A DNA stretch of 64,000 nucleotides from Candidatus Uhrbacteria bacterium (lineage in GTDB: Bacteria; Patescibacteriota; Patescibacteriia; 2-12-FULL-60-25). A program made the translations under genes and the position numbers. Where the stretch lies: the NCBI GenBank assembly GCA_018499965.2, contig JAHBAS020000007.1, positions 1 to 64,000 of the forward strand, read 5' to 3'. Position 1 is the stretch's first letter, and each line of letters opens with the position of its first letter. The notes below the pieces were generated by a model. The model was given only the letters and a program-made list of their open reading frames with translations, ran no database searches and was not told where the DNA came from. Shown here in pieces: positions 31,112-39,190 of the stretch.

Positions 31112-31969
31112 ATGATGCACGAACGTTTTTCTCCAGAAGTTCCGTCCTCATCCGAGGAGTCGAAGCCGCTCAAGCCGCAAGGGCGAGCTGGTATCGGTCG
31201 TACCGCGCGGGCCGTGATGGCCGCCGGGGCGGTTCTCGCCGCTACAGAAGGGGAAGTGGAGGCCAAAGGCCCGAGGGACCCGGTAAAGGAGTACGCGCAT
31301 CTTTCATTGCCGAGCGGGGAATCGTTGAATGCGCATCGCGACAAAGGATTGTTAAAAGAGCAGGCCATGACCGAGCGGTTCGGGTTCAGGAATTTTAAGA
31401 ACGAAGCCGATCTTCGCAAGGCGATTGAAAGAGGGGAGCTTGTTGCATTGAATCCGGGCCCGGAGGATGGATATGTATTCGATGTTGGTATTGGAGAGCT
31501 CGCCAAGCCGGAATCCCGCCATCTCTACCGGTCTATCGCGGCAGATGTCGCAGGGGAGTTCGTCGCGTTCGCGAAGGCGTACTATCAGAAGTTCGGGACG
31601 AAGCTGATCGTTAGTTCGATCGTACGAACCGAGGAGTATCAACGTGGGCTTTTGAAGGGTCGGAACAAGAACGAGGCGGCACCGGCTACGAAGTCGAGTC
31701 ATTTGCATGGACATGCCGTGGACATCCTCTATAGGGCTTCGGAGACACCGAAACGGCCCCAGGAGTATCAGATGGGCGTAGAGGAGGAAGAGTGGCTATT
31801 CGCCCGGGTGCTCATGGATGAGCACGATGGAAAGAAACAGGCGTCGTTGGAATTAAGCAACGGGGTGCTTCATGTGGTTTTCTATCCTTCAAAAGAAGGA
31901 TCGTCTTTCGAGCAGCCGCAGCAAAGGGTTGAAGTGCCTACGGATATCGTTGATCCATGGGCAAGGTAG
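31112..31969 (+). CDS. Secreted DUF5715-like/M15-like protein
   Basis: 285 residues from ATG at 31112; an ATG at 31025 would put coding sequence across both this promoter (TACGAT at 31094-31099) and that of the divergent gene. After about 25 polar residues a signal-like segment (ARAVMAAGAVLAATEG) suggests export. The core VSSIVRTEEYQRGLL followed by SSHLHGHAVDILY matches DUF5715 and resembles the zinc-binding H...D of M15 D,D-peptidases. A final strand pair (GVLHVVFYPS) completes the fold. Probable cell-wall role. Confidence 0.78.
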   Translation: MMHERFSPEVPSSSEESKPLKPQGRAGIGRTARAVMAAGAVLAATEGEVEAKGPRDPVKEYAHLSLPSGESLNAHRDKGLLKEQAMTERFGFRNFKNEADLRKAIERGELVALNPGPEDGYVFDVGIGELAKPESRHLYRSIAADVAGEFVAFAKAYYQKFGTKLIVSSIVRTEEYQRGLLKGRNKNEAAPATKSSHLHGHAVDILYRASETPKRPQEYQMGVEEEEWLFARVLMDEHDGKKQASLELSNGVLHVVFYPSKEGSSFEQPQQRVEVPTDIVDPWAR

Positions 31970-32026
31970 CCCACGGCCATTTTTGACCGTTCGCTTGGCA
32001 GACGTGTATCTGCTACGATCATTTTC

Positions 32027-33715
32027 ATGACGCAAGAAACAGCTTTAACGATCCTCAAAACCGGTGCGAATGTGTTTTTAACCGGTGAGCCGGGATCGGG
32101 AAAAACGTATACGGTCGGGCAGTACGTTTCATGGCTTCGGAGTCATGGGATTGCGCCAGCGATCACAGCATCCACGGGCATTGCTGCGACGCATATCGGA
32201 GGTACGACCGTGCATTCCTGGTCCGGGATCGGGATCCATAAGCATATCAGCGATGACGAGATGGATCGGATTTTGGAGAACGGCAAGCTCGTCCATCGCA
32301 TTGAACGAACGTCCGTTCTTATCGTCGACGAAATCTCCATGCTGGATGCGCGAACGTTCGCATGCGTGGATCAGGTCTGTCGCAAAATTAAGAAGCCGGA
32401 TCTCGCATTCGGGGGATTGCAAATCGTCGTCGTCGGCGATTTTTTTCAGCTCCCTCCGGTTTCGCGCACGGATGAAGATCCGGCGGAGTTTGCCTATGCC
32501 TCTTCGGCCTGGCAACGCGCGGATTTCATGACCTGCTACCTTTCAGAACAGCATCGACAGGATGATGCGGATTACGTTCATCTCCTGTCCTCGCTTCGAA
32601 GCGGTACGCCTTCTGCGGATGTGCACGAGCGGCTTCGTTCCCGCTATCTCGGTGATCGTATCACGGACTGTTTTCCTCGATTGTATGCACATAACGTGAA
32701 CGTGGACCGGGTAAACGACGAAAAACTTTCCGAACTCCCAGGTGATGCACAGATTTTTGAAATGGAAACGCGTGGATCGAAGTCTCATGTCGAGCGCTTG
32801 GTGAAGAGTTGTTTGTCTCCGGAATTCTTGTCGCTCAAGATCGGCGCGCGCGTGATGTGCACGAAGAATCATTTTGAAAAAGGATTCGTCAACGGCACGC
32901 TCGGAGACATTGTGGGTTTCGATGAAGATGAAGGGCATCCGATTGTGAAGACCCTGAACGGTCGAACGATCACGCTCGAACCAATGGAGTGGACCGCCAC
33001 GGATGGATCTAAGACCATCGCCAAGATCGTGCAATTCCCGTTGCGACTCGCTTGGGCCATGACGATTCATAAGAGCCAAGGGCTCACGCTGGACGCGGCG
33101 GTGATGGATCTCTCGGAAGCGTTTGAGTATGGTCAGGGCTATGTGGCGCTTTCACGCGTGCGTTCGCTCGCGGGCCTGTATCTTTTGGGATATAACGCCC
33201 GTTCCTTACAGGTTCATCCGGAGATTCTTGAAGTAGATGCGGAGTTTCGCGCTCGGTCCATGCAAATCGAAGAAGAGTTCGCGCATGAATCCGTGGATCG
33301 TCTCAAACAAGTACAAACGGATTTCGTTATTGGTTGCGGTGGATTGCTGGACACCGTGAATTTCGTTCCTGAACGAATGGCTGAACCGAAGGTAAAGAAG
33401 AAGCGGGAAAAGAAAACGGCGACGCATGATGAAACGCTCGCGTTATTCTTGCAAGGAAAGACGATCGCTGAGATCGCGGAAGCGCGGAGTTTTGCTCCAT
33501 CCACGATTTTTGCACACATCGAAAGATTGTATATGGATAGCAAGATCGAGAAAGCGGATGTCGAAAAGATTTTGCCGGATCATGTCGTTCGGGCCATGGC
33601 GGAAATCAAGCGGGCTTTTGAGGCGTCTGAGGATGGAAAATTAGCCCCGATTTTTGAACAGTTTGGTGGCAAATATTCGTATGATGAATTGCGTCTTGTT
33701 CGAATGGTGATGTAG
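32027..33715 (+). CDS. PIF1-like superfamily 1B helicase with C-terminal HTH_40
   Basis: 562 residues. Walker A GEPGSGKT (20-27), motif II DEISMLD, motif III GDFFQLPPV, and the SF1 C-terminal motifs VYVALSRV-type (GQGYVALSRVRSL) and LAWAMTIHKSQGLT are all present. A lysine-rich linker leads to a C-terminal helix-turn-helix (about 460-555, SFAPSTIFAHIERLYMD) of the HTH_40/RQC-like type. Such bacterial PIF1 helicases unwind G-quadruplexes and D-loops. TACGAT ends 7 bases before the ATG. Common in Patescibacteria. Confidence 0.9.
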   Translation: MTQETALTILKTGANVFLTGEPGSGKTYTVGQYVSWLRSHGIAPAITASTGIAATHIGGTTVHSWSGIGIHKHISDDEMDRILENGKLVHRIERTSVLIVDEISMLDARTFACVDQVCRKIKKPDLAFGGLQIVVVGDFFQLPPVSRTDEDPAEFAYASSAWQRADFMTCYLSEQHRQDDADYVHLLSSLRSGTPSADVHERLRSRYLGDRITDCFPRLYAHNVNVDRVNDEKLSELPGDAQIFEMETRGSKSHVERLVKSCLSPEFLSLKIGARVMCTKNHFEKGFVNGTLGDIVGFDEDEGHPIVKTLNGRTITLEPMEWTATDGSKTIAKIVQFPLRLAWAMTIHKSQGLTLDAAVMDLSEAFEYGQGYVALSRVRSLAGLYLLGYNARSLQVHPEILEVDAEFRARSMQIEEEFAHESVDRLKQVQTDFVIGCGGLLDTVNFVPERMAEPKVKKKREKKTATHDETLALFLQGKTIAEIAEARSFAPSTIFAHIERLYMDSKIEKADVEKILPDHVVRAMAEIKRAFEASEDGKLAPIFEQFGGKYSYDELRLVRMVM

Positions 33716-33891
33716 AGGGGGGTGTTCGTAGATCCGTAAGTCCGTAGGACTGTGGTTCGAAGTGCAATTCGACTCACGAACCTTGTTCTTTGCGATGCTT
33801 TGCAAAAAAGCGTGTTTATGATGAACTATATCTATTGTCGCCCTTTAGACAAGCGGGAAGGTTTTGCTATCACACGATAGAAAGGATTCAC

Positions 33892-34119
33892 ATGTTCACG
33901 CCAGGTTATATACCTACGCATGGTTCGCCGTATGATGACGTGGATACGAAAGATGCTTCTGAGGAGCAAAAGGAAATCTCATGGCCAGCAGTTGTCGCAA
34001 TCGTCGTTCTGGCTGTTGGAATTGCCGTAATCGTGACACCGTACAATCTCTTTCAATTATGGCGTCACAGGCATGATGGGGTTCATCCTCCTGTTTCACC
34101 CGGAGGTCATCATGGATGA
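33892..34119 (+). CDS. Single-span membrane microprotein (75 aa)
   Basis: AGAAAGGA precedes the ATG. An acidic N-terminus (about 30 residues), one membrane helix (about 31-50) and a His/Pro/Gly-rich tail. First of three small membrane protein genes in a row; the next start overlaps this stop by 8 bases. No family recognised. Confidence 0.65.
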   Translation: MFTPGYIPTHGSPYDDVDTKDASEEQKEISWPAVVAIVVLAVGIAVIVTPYNLFQLWRHRHDGVHPPVSPGGHHG

Positions 34120-34345
34120 ACGGGATTCCTCGCGGTCAACGGTCATCGCTCCACCGCCACTCGAACTTTTTCCTCCGGAGCAAATGCACGAAATGGTTTC
34201 CCGCCCGCCTCCGTTGCCAAAAGAGGCATTCGTTTCTCAAGCGACGGGATCTGTGCGGGAAGCGTTGATCACGGCTTTCGTTGCCTTGCTCGTCGGAATG
34301 GTCATTGGTTCGGTGGGGGTGCTTATCTGTCTATATATTCTTTAG
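34112..34345 (+). CDS. Single-span membrane microprotein (77 aa)
   Basis: GGAGG 6 bases before the ATG at 34112, inside the end of the previous gene, so the two are translationally coupled. A Pro-rich cytoplasmic N-terminus (about 48 residues) leads to one long C-terminal membrane helix ending LICLYIL at the stop, a tail-anchor layout. Unknown function. Confidence 0.6.
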   Translation: MDERDSSRSTVIAPPPLELFPPEQMHEMVSRPPPLPKEAFVSQATGSVREALITAFVALLVGMVIGSVGVLICLYIL

Positions 34346-34374
34346 TTTTCGTAAAAAAAGAAAGGAGTACGAAC

Positions 34375-34593
34375 GTGATTCTCTTCATTCTCTTTGGTGC
34401 GGGAGATGGTTTTCCGCCGATGTCAGGATCTCCGGATCCGGATGATGCGAAGAACGGACCGGTCGCCATCTTCTTAGGGGCTGCGTTGTTGGTAATTTTA
34501 CTAGCCATGAGATGTTCCGAAAAATGTTCCGCGGAACGATCGTCGAACCGAACGTCTCCAACCGTCCCCGCGACTATCTCTTCTTCTCGATAA
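34375..34593 (+). CDS. Small membrane protein (72 aa), GTG start
   Basis: AAAGGAG lies 7 bases before a GTG at 34375. A short N-terminal hydrophobic run, a Gly/Pro/Asp loop, a membrane helix (about 29-46), then a Cys/Ser-rich tail. Third gene of the small-membrane-protein unit; weakest of the three as a coding call. Confidence 0.45.
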   Translation: MILFILFGAGDGFPPMSGSPDPDDAKNGPVAIFLGAALLVILLAMRCSEKCSAERSSNRTSPTVPATISSSR

Positions 34594-34607
34594 TCGTCGA
34601 GATCTCC

Positions 34608-34637
34608 TCACACCCCGATGGCTTCATTGGGGTGTGT
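34608..34637 (+). terminator. Weak terminator-like hairpin
   Basis: ACACCCC pairs with GGGGTGT around a 14-base loop; the tail is T-poor, so it may be a pause site or 3' stabiliser. Confidence 0.4.
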
Positions 34638-34685
34638 TGCGTTCTCCTCCCGTGTTCTCTCTCAGGATGCTATACTTTTGGCTGC

Positions 34686-35702
34686 ATGGAGCAAAATCTT
34701 TCACCAGATCGTCCTAACGTGGAGAATGAATGGAGGTGGATTTATTGTGGAATTTTTTGCATTATCGGTATTGCTATTGGTTTAGGTACGGCGTATTTTC
34801 TATGGAAGGTTGATCATCTGGATCGAATTCCGGAAATACGCGATTCTTCATCGGGATATCGGTTTATTAATCCGTTACTCGATTGCGATCTAGGACAGGA
34901 GTACCTTTCGAATAGGATTTCCAAACCATCAAGCGCATCACTTAAGAAAAAAATAGAGCTTTTAAAGAAGGATGGAGATCTCGTGTCTGCATCTTTGTAT
35001 TATCGAGATTTGAATAATGGTCCTTGGGTAGGAATAGGGGAAAAAATGACCTTCGCACCAGCGAGTCTTCTGAAGCTTCCGATCATGATGTACTACTTCA
35101 AGTTGGCGGAATTAGATCCGTCTATCTTGCAGCAAAAAGTGGTAGCGACGCCTCCTTCGATACAAACGGAACAGCATTTTAAGCCAAGCGAGTCTCTTGA
35201 GACTGGAAAAGAGTATTCGATCATAGAGTTGATTGAACACATGATTCGGTATTCTGACAATCAGGCAACACTCATTCTTTTAGGTTTATCAAAGGAGTCT
35301 CCTATTAATAAGGTCCTTCAGGATCTTTCGATCGAGATGTCTAAGGATATGAATGGTCAGCCGATGATTACGGTGCGTGATTATGCTGTGCTTTTCCGTG
35401 TGTTATTCAACGCCTCTTACCTGAATCCGATTTTTTCCGAAAAGGCTCTACGACTTCTCTCGGAATCGGATTTCAACCACGGCATGAGAGGTGGCATTCC
35501 ATCTGAAATTTTGATTGCTCATAAATTCGGTGAACGGGAATTGGACGCAGATGGTCTTACGCAGGTTCATGATTGCGGCATCGTGTATCAATTCATGAAA
35601 CCGTATATTCTTTGCGTGATGACACGTGGAAAGGATCCGGATCGTTTAGCCGAAATTATCGCAGATATTTCAAAAGACGTTTATCAATTTGTGGCGAAAT
35701 AA
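34686..35702 (+). CDS. Membrane-anchored class A beta-lactamase-fold serine hydrolase
   Basis: 338 residues from ATG at 34686, preceded by an extended -10 (TGCTATACT) 9 bases upstream. One N-terminal membrane helix (about 17-40), then a serine hydrolase domain with SxxK (PASLLKL, serine near residue 126), SDN (RYSDNQAT) and an HKFGE motif in place of KTG. Residues fit the beta-lactamase2/PBP-like class; whether it cleaves lactams, acts on peptidoglycan, or is something else cannot be told. More AT-rich than its neighbours. Confidence 0.8.
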   Translation: MEQNLSPDRPNVENEWRWIYCGIFCIIGIAIGLGTAYFLWKVDHLDRIPEIRDSSSGYRFINPLLDCDLGQEYLSNRISKPSSASLKKKIELLKKDGDLVSASLYYRDLNNGPWVGIGEKMTFAPASLLKLPIMMYYFKLAELDPSILQQKVVATPPSIQTEQHFKPSESLETGKEYSIIELIEHMIRYSDNQATLILLGLSKESPINKVLQDLSIEMSKDMNGQPMITVRDYAVLFRVLFNASYLNPIFSEKALRLLSESDFNHGMRGGIPSEILIAHKFGERELDADGLTQVHDCGIVYQFMKPYILCVMTRGKDPDRLAEIIADISKDVYQFVAK

Positions 35703-35735
35703 GAAATATGTCACGTTTGCGGACCATTTCTCGTA

Positions 35736-35768
35736 GTTCATGATAGAGGCATGAACTCGTGTTATCAT
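35736..35768 (+). promoter_or_regulatory. Promoter region of the ECF sigma gene with a palindrome
   Basis: GTTCATG-ATAGAGG-CATGAAC (35736-35756) sits just upstream of TATCAT (35763-35768). The palindrome lies where a -35 box would be, so it may be an activator or repressor site, or part of a sigma-specific promoter. Confidence 0.45.
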
Positions 35769-35789
35769 CTTAGAGACAGGCCTCTTCAG

Positions 35790-36365
35790 ATGGATCCAAA
35801 AGAACTCGCGGCAATCGAAGCGTGTCAGGCTGGAACGCCTGGGCGTTTTGACGACCTCTACCAGCTCTATGCGGAAAAGATCTACCGTTTCATCTTCTTT
35901 AAGACATTCCATCGTGAGACGGCAGAAGACATTACCAGCGACGTCTTCATGAAAGCATTAGAACGCATTGGTCAATTCGACGCTGCACGGGGAACGTTTT
36001 CCGCCTGGATCTATCGAATCGCCCGCAATGCGGTGATCGACCACTATCGGACGAATCGTACATCGGAAGAGATTGAGGATGGGTGGACAGTCGTTTCATC
36101 CACGGATGTGGAGCGTGATGCGGAAACCGCCGTTGCGTTCGAAAAGGTACAGGAGGCGCTCAAGTTGCTTAAGCCGGAACAACGGGAAATCGTTGTTATG
36201 CGGCTCTGGGACGGGCTTTCGCATCAGGAGATCGCGGCGATCCTCGGCATGACGGAATCGAACGTGAAGCAGGTTTTTTCACGGACGATTCGAAGACTTC
36301 GGGAAGAATTTGGAGAAACGATACTCATGATGGTACTCGCAATCGGCCTCGGATCCCTACATTAG
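35790..36365 (+). CDS. ECF-type RNA polymerase sigma factor
   Basis: 191 residues. Sigma-70 region 2 (RFDDLYQLYAEKIYRFIF, AEDITSDVFMKAL, GTFSAWIYRIARNAVIDHYR) and region 4 helix-turn-helix (LKPEQREIVVMRLWDGL, IAAILGMTESNVKQVFSRTI). ATG at 35790 is preferred because the -10 lies 21 bases upstream; an ATG at 35751 sits inside the palindrome. The gene downstream, 30 bases on, encodes a membrane protein and is the likely anti-sigma partner. Confidence 0.9.
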   Translation: MDPKELAAIEACQAGTPGRFDDLYQLYAEKIYRFIFFKTFHRETAEDITSDVFMKALERIGQFDAARGTFSAWIYRIARNAVIDHYRTNRTSEEIEDGWTVVSSTDVERDAETAVAFEKVQEALKLLKPEQREIVVMRLWDGLSHQEIAAILGMTESNVKQVFSRTIRRLREEFGETILMMVLAIGLGSLH

Positions 36366-36395
36366 AATATCCATTGATATCCATAAATTACCCCT

Positions 36396-38096
36396 ATGCC
36401 CAAATTAACCCCTAAAGATATTTCCGCGCTCCTTGAGGAACTCTACGCGACTGATCCTTCCCTCCGCGATCGCGAAGCGGATTTGAAGCGTCTTATCCAA
36501 ACGCTTGCTGCCGCAAAACCAAATGCCGTCGTTGATTCGACGTTTATTCAAACTCTACGAAAGACTTTGGCGGAAAAGGCGAAAACCCTTTCTGTCCAAC
36601 GAACCCCTTCTATGAAAATTTCTCTTCCTACGATTCATTCATCCCGATTTTGGCCAGCGCTCGGTTTTACGGTCAGTGGAGTTGCCGTTGGCATGATGGC
36701 GATGTTGTATGTGACCCAAGATATGGGTATTTCATCGACCTTGCGCATGAAGCCCGTTGCAACGCAAAATGAGAATACGGATTTCGCCACGAGAGAACGG
36801 GTGCTGTCTATTGAGCGTATTGCGAATGGCGCTTTCGGTCAGCTTGCAGTGAATGCCGGAGTAACCCAAGAAATGGGCGTAGCGCCGTCTTCCGGTATGG
36901 GTGGTAACGCCGTGTCATATGAGGCTCGGTCATTAGCTATGCCGATTGCGGCATCGGAGGCTCCTGTACCTCGAGCTGATGGAGCGGTGACTTCTGGAGT
37001 GGCGTCGCCTGATATGAAAATGATCGCGCCGTATCCGATGGTACAGGTAGATTATGAGTACACCGGAGAAGCGCTTGATCTGACGGATACGTCGCTTGAT
37101 GTGTTAAAGCGATCCCCTGGTTCGTTTTCCGGAGGCTCGTTAGTCTCGGCACTTCGCGGTTTGAACCTTGGCGTTGCCGATCTCTCTTCTTTTGGGAACG
37201 CGAGCGTTGGCGATATCAGCATTTATCAGAACGAACCCTACGGATATCAGATTTACGTAAGTCCTCGCAGCGGCACGATATCTATCGATCAAAACTGGGA
37301 TCAGTGGAAAGACGCGTATCCGACATGTCAGGATGATCAGTGCTGGAAGGCGAGTCAGTTAAAGCGATCGGATGTACCTTCGGATCAAGAGCTCGTACAG
37401 ATCGCGGATGCGTTCATAGCACAACATCGTATTGACCGTTCGGTCTACGGTGCCGGAGAAGTTGATAAGTCATGGGAACAGTATGCTTCGAATGAGAATG
37501 GGGAGGTGTATATTCCGGATGTCATGCAAGTTACGTATCCCCTCATGATCGATGGAAAGACCGTGTACCAAAACGGAGGTGCGAAAATGGGAATCGTGGT
37601 AGGGATCAATCTTCGCGTCAAAAAGGTTTCGAGCGTGTACAACTTACAGCAGCTCTCGTTTGAGGCATCGGCCTATGACGCGGAAACCAATGCGGATACG
37701 ATTCTTGCAGAGGCGAAAAAAGGAGGCTTGTCATCGCCGATTCGATACATGCAAGAGAATGTGGAAACGAAGACGGTAAAGGCGGAATTAGGAACTCCGA
37801 TGAAGGCCTTGGTCCAAATTTACCAGTATAAGGACAATCAATCTTTCGAGCTGTATGTTCCGGCACTTATTTTCCCGGTGACGAAAGCGCCAGACGTTTC
37901 CAGTGGTGCATGGGCGCCGAGTGCGGTGATCGTGCCACTCGTCAAAGGAATCGTGCAAGACATGCCGACGATCATGCCATTGATCGAATCGGGCGCGATG
38001 ATTAAATCCGGCGATGGCGCAAGCGGATCATCCGGAGGTATGGTGACGCCACCGGCGATGCCGTCCGTGGTTTCCGAACCGGATACGAAGCGATAA
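36396..38096 (+). CDS. Membrane protein downstream of ECF sigma; likely anti-sigma factor
   Basis: 566 residues. A soluble helical N-terminal domain (1-75, SALLEELYATDPSLRDREAD), one membrane helix (about 90-110), and a large outside region with a Ser/Ala/Met-rich linker and a beta-rich domain (about 225-530). The topology, and the position right after an ECF sigma gene, fit a transmembrane anti-sigma factor; that is inference, since no known anti-sigma zinc motif is visible. Its outside domain resembles the lipoprotein at 39191. Ends with a terminator shared with the convergent HTH gene. Confidence 0.75.
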   Translation: MPKLTPKDISALLEELYATDPSLRDREADLKRLIQTLAAAKPNAVVDSTFIQTLRKTLAEKAKTLSVQRTPSMKISLPTIHSSRFWPALGFTVSGVAVGMMAMLYVTQDMGISSTLRMKPVATQNENTDFATRERVLSIERIANGAFGQLAVNAGVTQEMGVAPSSGMGGNAVSYEARSLAMPIAASEAPVPRADGAVTSGVASPDMKMIAPYPMVQVDYEYTGEALDLTDTSLDVLKRSPGSFSGGSLVSALRGLNLGVADLSSFGNASVGDISIYQNEPYGYQIYVSPRSGTISIDQNWDQWKDAYPTCQDDQCWKASQLKRSDVPSDQELVQIADAFIAQHRIDRSVYGAGEVDKSWEQYASNENGEVYIPDVMQVTYPLMIDGKTVYQNGGAKMGIVVGINLRVKKVSSVYNLQQLSFEASAYDAETNADTILAEAKKGGLSSPIRYMQENVETKTVKAELGTPMKALVQIYQYKDNQSFELYVPALIFPVTKAPDVSSGAWAPSAVIVPLVKGIVQDMPTIMPLIESGAMIKSGDGASGSSGGMVTPPAMPSVVSEPDTKR

Positions 38097-38113
38097 AAGA
38101 CGGAGATAAAAAC

Positions 38114-38146
38114 AAAACCCCCTACGTGTGTACGCAGGGGGTTTTC
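38114..38146. terminator. Bidirectional terminator
   Basis: AAAACCCCCT pairs with AGGGGGTTTT around a loop containing ACGTGTGTACG. Between the convergent anti-sigma and HTH genes. Confidence 0.85.
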
Positions 38147-38159
38147 GTTTGATCGGAAA

Positions 38160-38411
38160 TTATTCGCAAACGCGCTTCAACTGGAATACGTGTTCAACTG
38201 GATGGTTGAAGAACTGGGAAATGAGAAGCGCTAAGGAAAGAGACGGAATATAGTCGCCTTTTTCCATGGAACAAATCGTCTGACGGCTAACGCCGACAGC
38301 CTTCGCAAGCTGTTCCTGTGTGATTTTCTTCTCCTGCCGTAAGTTGCGGAGACAGTTATAGACGGTATGTTCTCGGGCCATATAAGTGATGATGGCAAGG
38401 ATATCAGACAT
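38160..38411 (-). CDS. XRE-family HTH regulator
   Basis: 83 residues. Cro/C1-type helix-turn-helix: LRNLRQEKKITQEQLAKAVG with VSRQTICSMEKGDYIPSL as the recognition part; the last third (ALLISQFFNHPVEHVFQL) is the usual dimer extension. The TTG 15 bases upstream is unlikely; ATG at 38411 is used. The palindrome at 38454-38478 lies in its promoter region and may be its own operator. Confidence 0.85.
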   Translation of the reverse strand: MSDILAIITYMAREHTVYNCLRNLRQEKKITQEQLAKAVGVSRQTICSMEKGDYIPSLSLALLISQFFNHPVEHVFQLKRVCE

Positions 38412-38453
38412 TTCTTTTTCGGTCAAGGGTGGTTGTCAGCTTGAGCTTAAAAT

Positions 38454-38478
38454 GGCTAAACTGAGCTATTTTTTAGCC
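38454..38478. repeat. Palindrome between the XRE gene and its divergent neighbour
   Basis: GGCTAAA (38454-38460) and TTTAGCC (38472-38478) with AGCTATTTT between. It sits in the shared promoter region of two divergent genes, a classic operator position. Confidence 0.55.
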
Positions 38479-38513
38479 TATTCAAGTCATGGTATTTTTG
38501 CTATGATTTTTGA

Positions 38514-39179
38514 GTGAAATTGGCGAAATATCTCATTGGTATCGTTTGCGGTTTGAGCTTTGGCTTGTATGTTCAGGCTCAGGCGACCCCGTCTTTTGCC
38601 GTTTTTGATATTGAAGCCGCTTCAGAGGGGTTTGATCTCGTCGTTGGTATTCAACCATTGGCTGCGCAAGCGCTCGCCGGATCGTTCGTGAGTTCAAGTT
38701 CTACCATTCAGCGCATTGAGGCGAATGCTGAAATGATCGCCGCATACATCCAGTCATCCGTTTCATTAAAGCAGCAAGGTGATCGGTGTTCTTGGGATCC
38801 GAAGCCGGAAACGGTAGCGCAGGATACGATCACGCTTCATGCCGAAGGCGTGACCGTACGTGGCCGCGTGCATTGCGCGGATGCTCATCGTTCGATCGCA
38901 TTGCAAACGGATCTTTTTCAAGGCATGTTTGCCGAACATCGAAATATCGTACGCATGAAAACGGCAGATGGATCGTATCGTGTGATTGATCAATTGGATG
39001 CTTCGCATGATCGCACAGTCCTCGATCCGAATTTGGCGTATGCATCATCGTCTGATGTATCGACGGATGGTTCGGATCGTCTTGATGTCGCGTGGATTCT
39101 TTTTGCGATTGTCATTTCGAGCGCATGCGTTTTTGGCGCGCATCATCTTTGGCGTCGAAAGAGGGCGGGTCGCGTGTAA
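38514..39179 (+). CDS. Secreted, C-terminally membrane-anchored protein of unknown function
   Basis: 221 residues, GTG start. Extended -10 TGCTATGAT ends 7 bases before the GTG, a leaderless arrangement. An N-terminal signal peptide (cleavage after VQAQA), a beta-rich outside domain, and a C-terminal membrane helix (about 192-212) followed by RRKRAGRV, which is the layout of an LPXTG-like or sortase-independent anchor without the sortase motif. Divergent from the XRE regulator; may be its target. Confidence 0.7.
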   Translation: MKLAKYLIGIVCGLSFGLYVQAQATPSFAVFDIEAASEGFDLVVGIQPLAAQALAGSFVSSSSTIQRIEANAEMIAAYIQSSVSLKQQGDRCSWDPKPETVAQDTITLHAEGVTVRGRVHCADAHRSIALQTDLFQGMFAEHRNIVRMKTADGSYRVIDQLDASHDRTVLDPNLAYASSSDVSTDGSDRLDVAWILFAIVISSACVFGAHHLWRRKRAGRV

Positions 39180-39190
39180 GGTAAAAATCT

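Noticed and set aside
16985-34637. Search for CRISPR arrays
   Set aside because: No array of regular direct repeats with spacers was seen; the repeats found are isolated palindromes.
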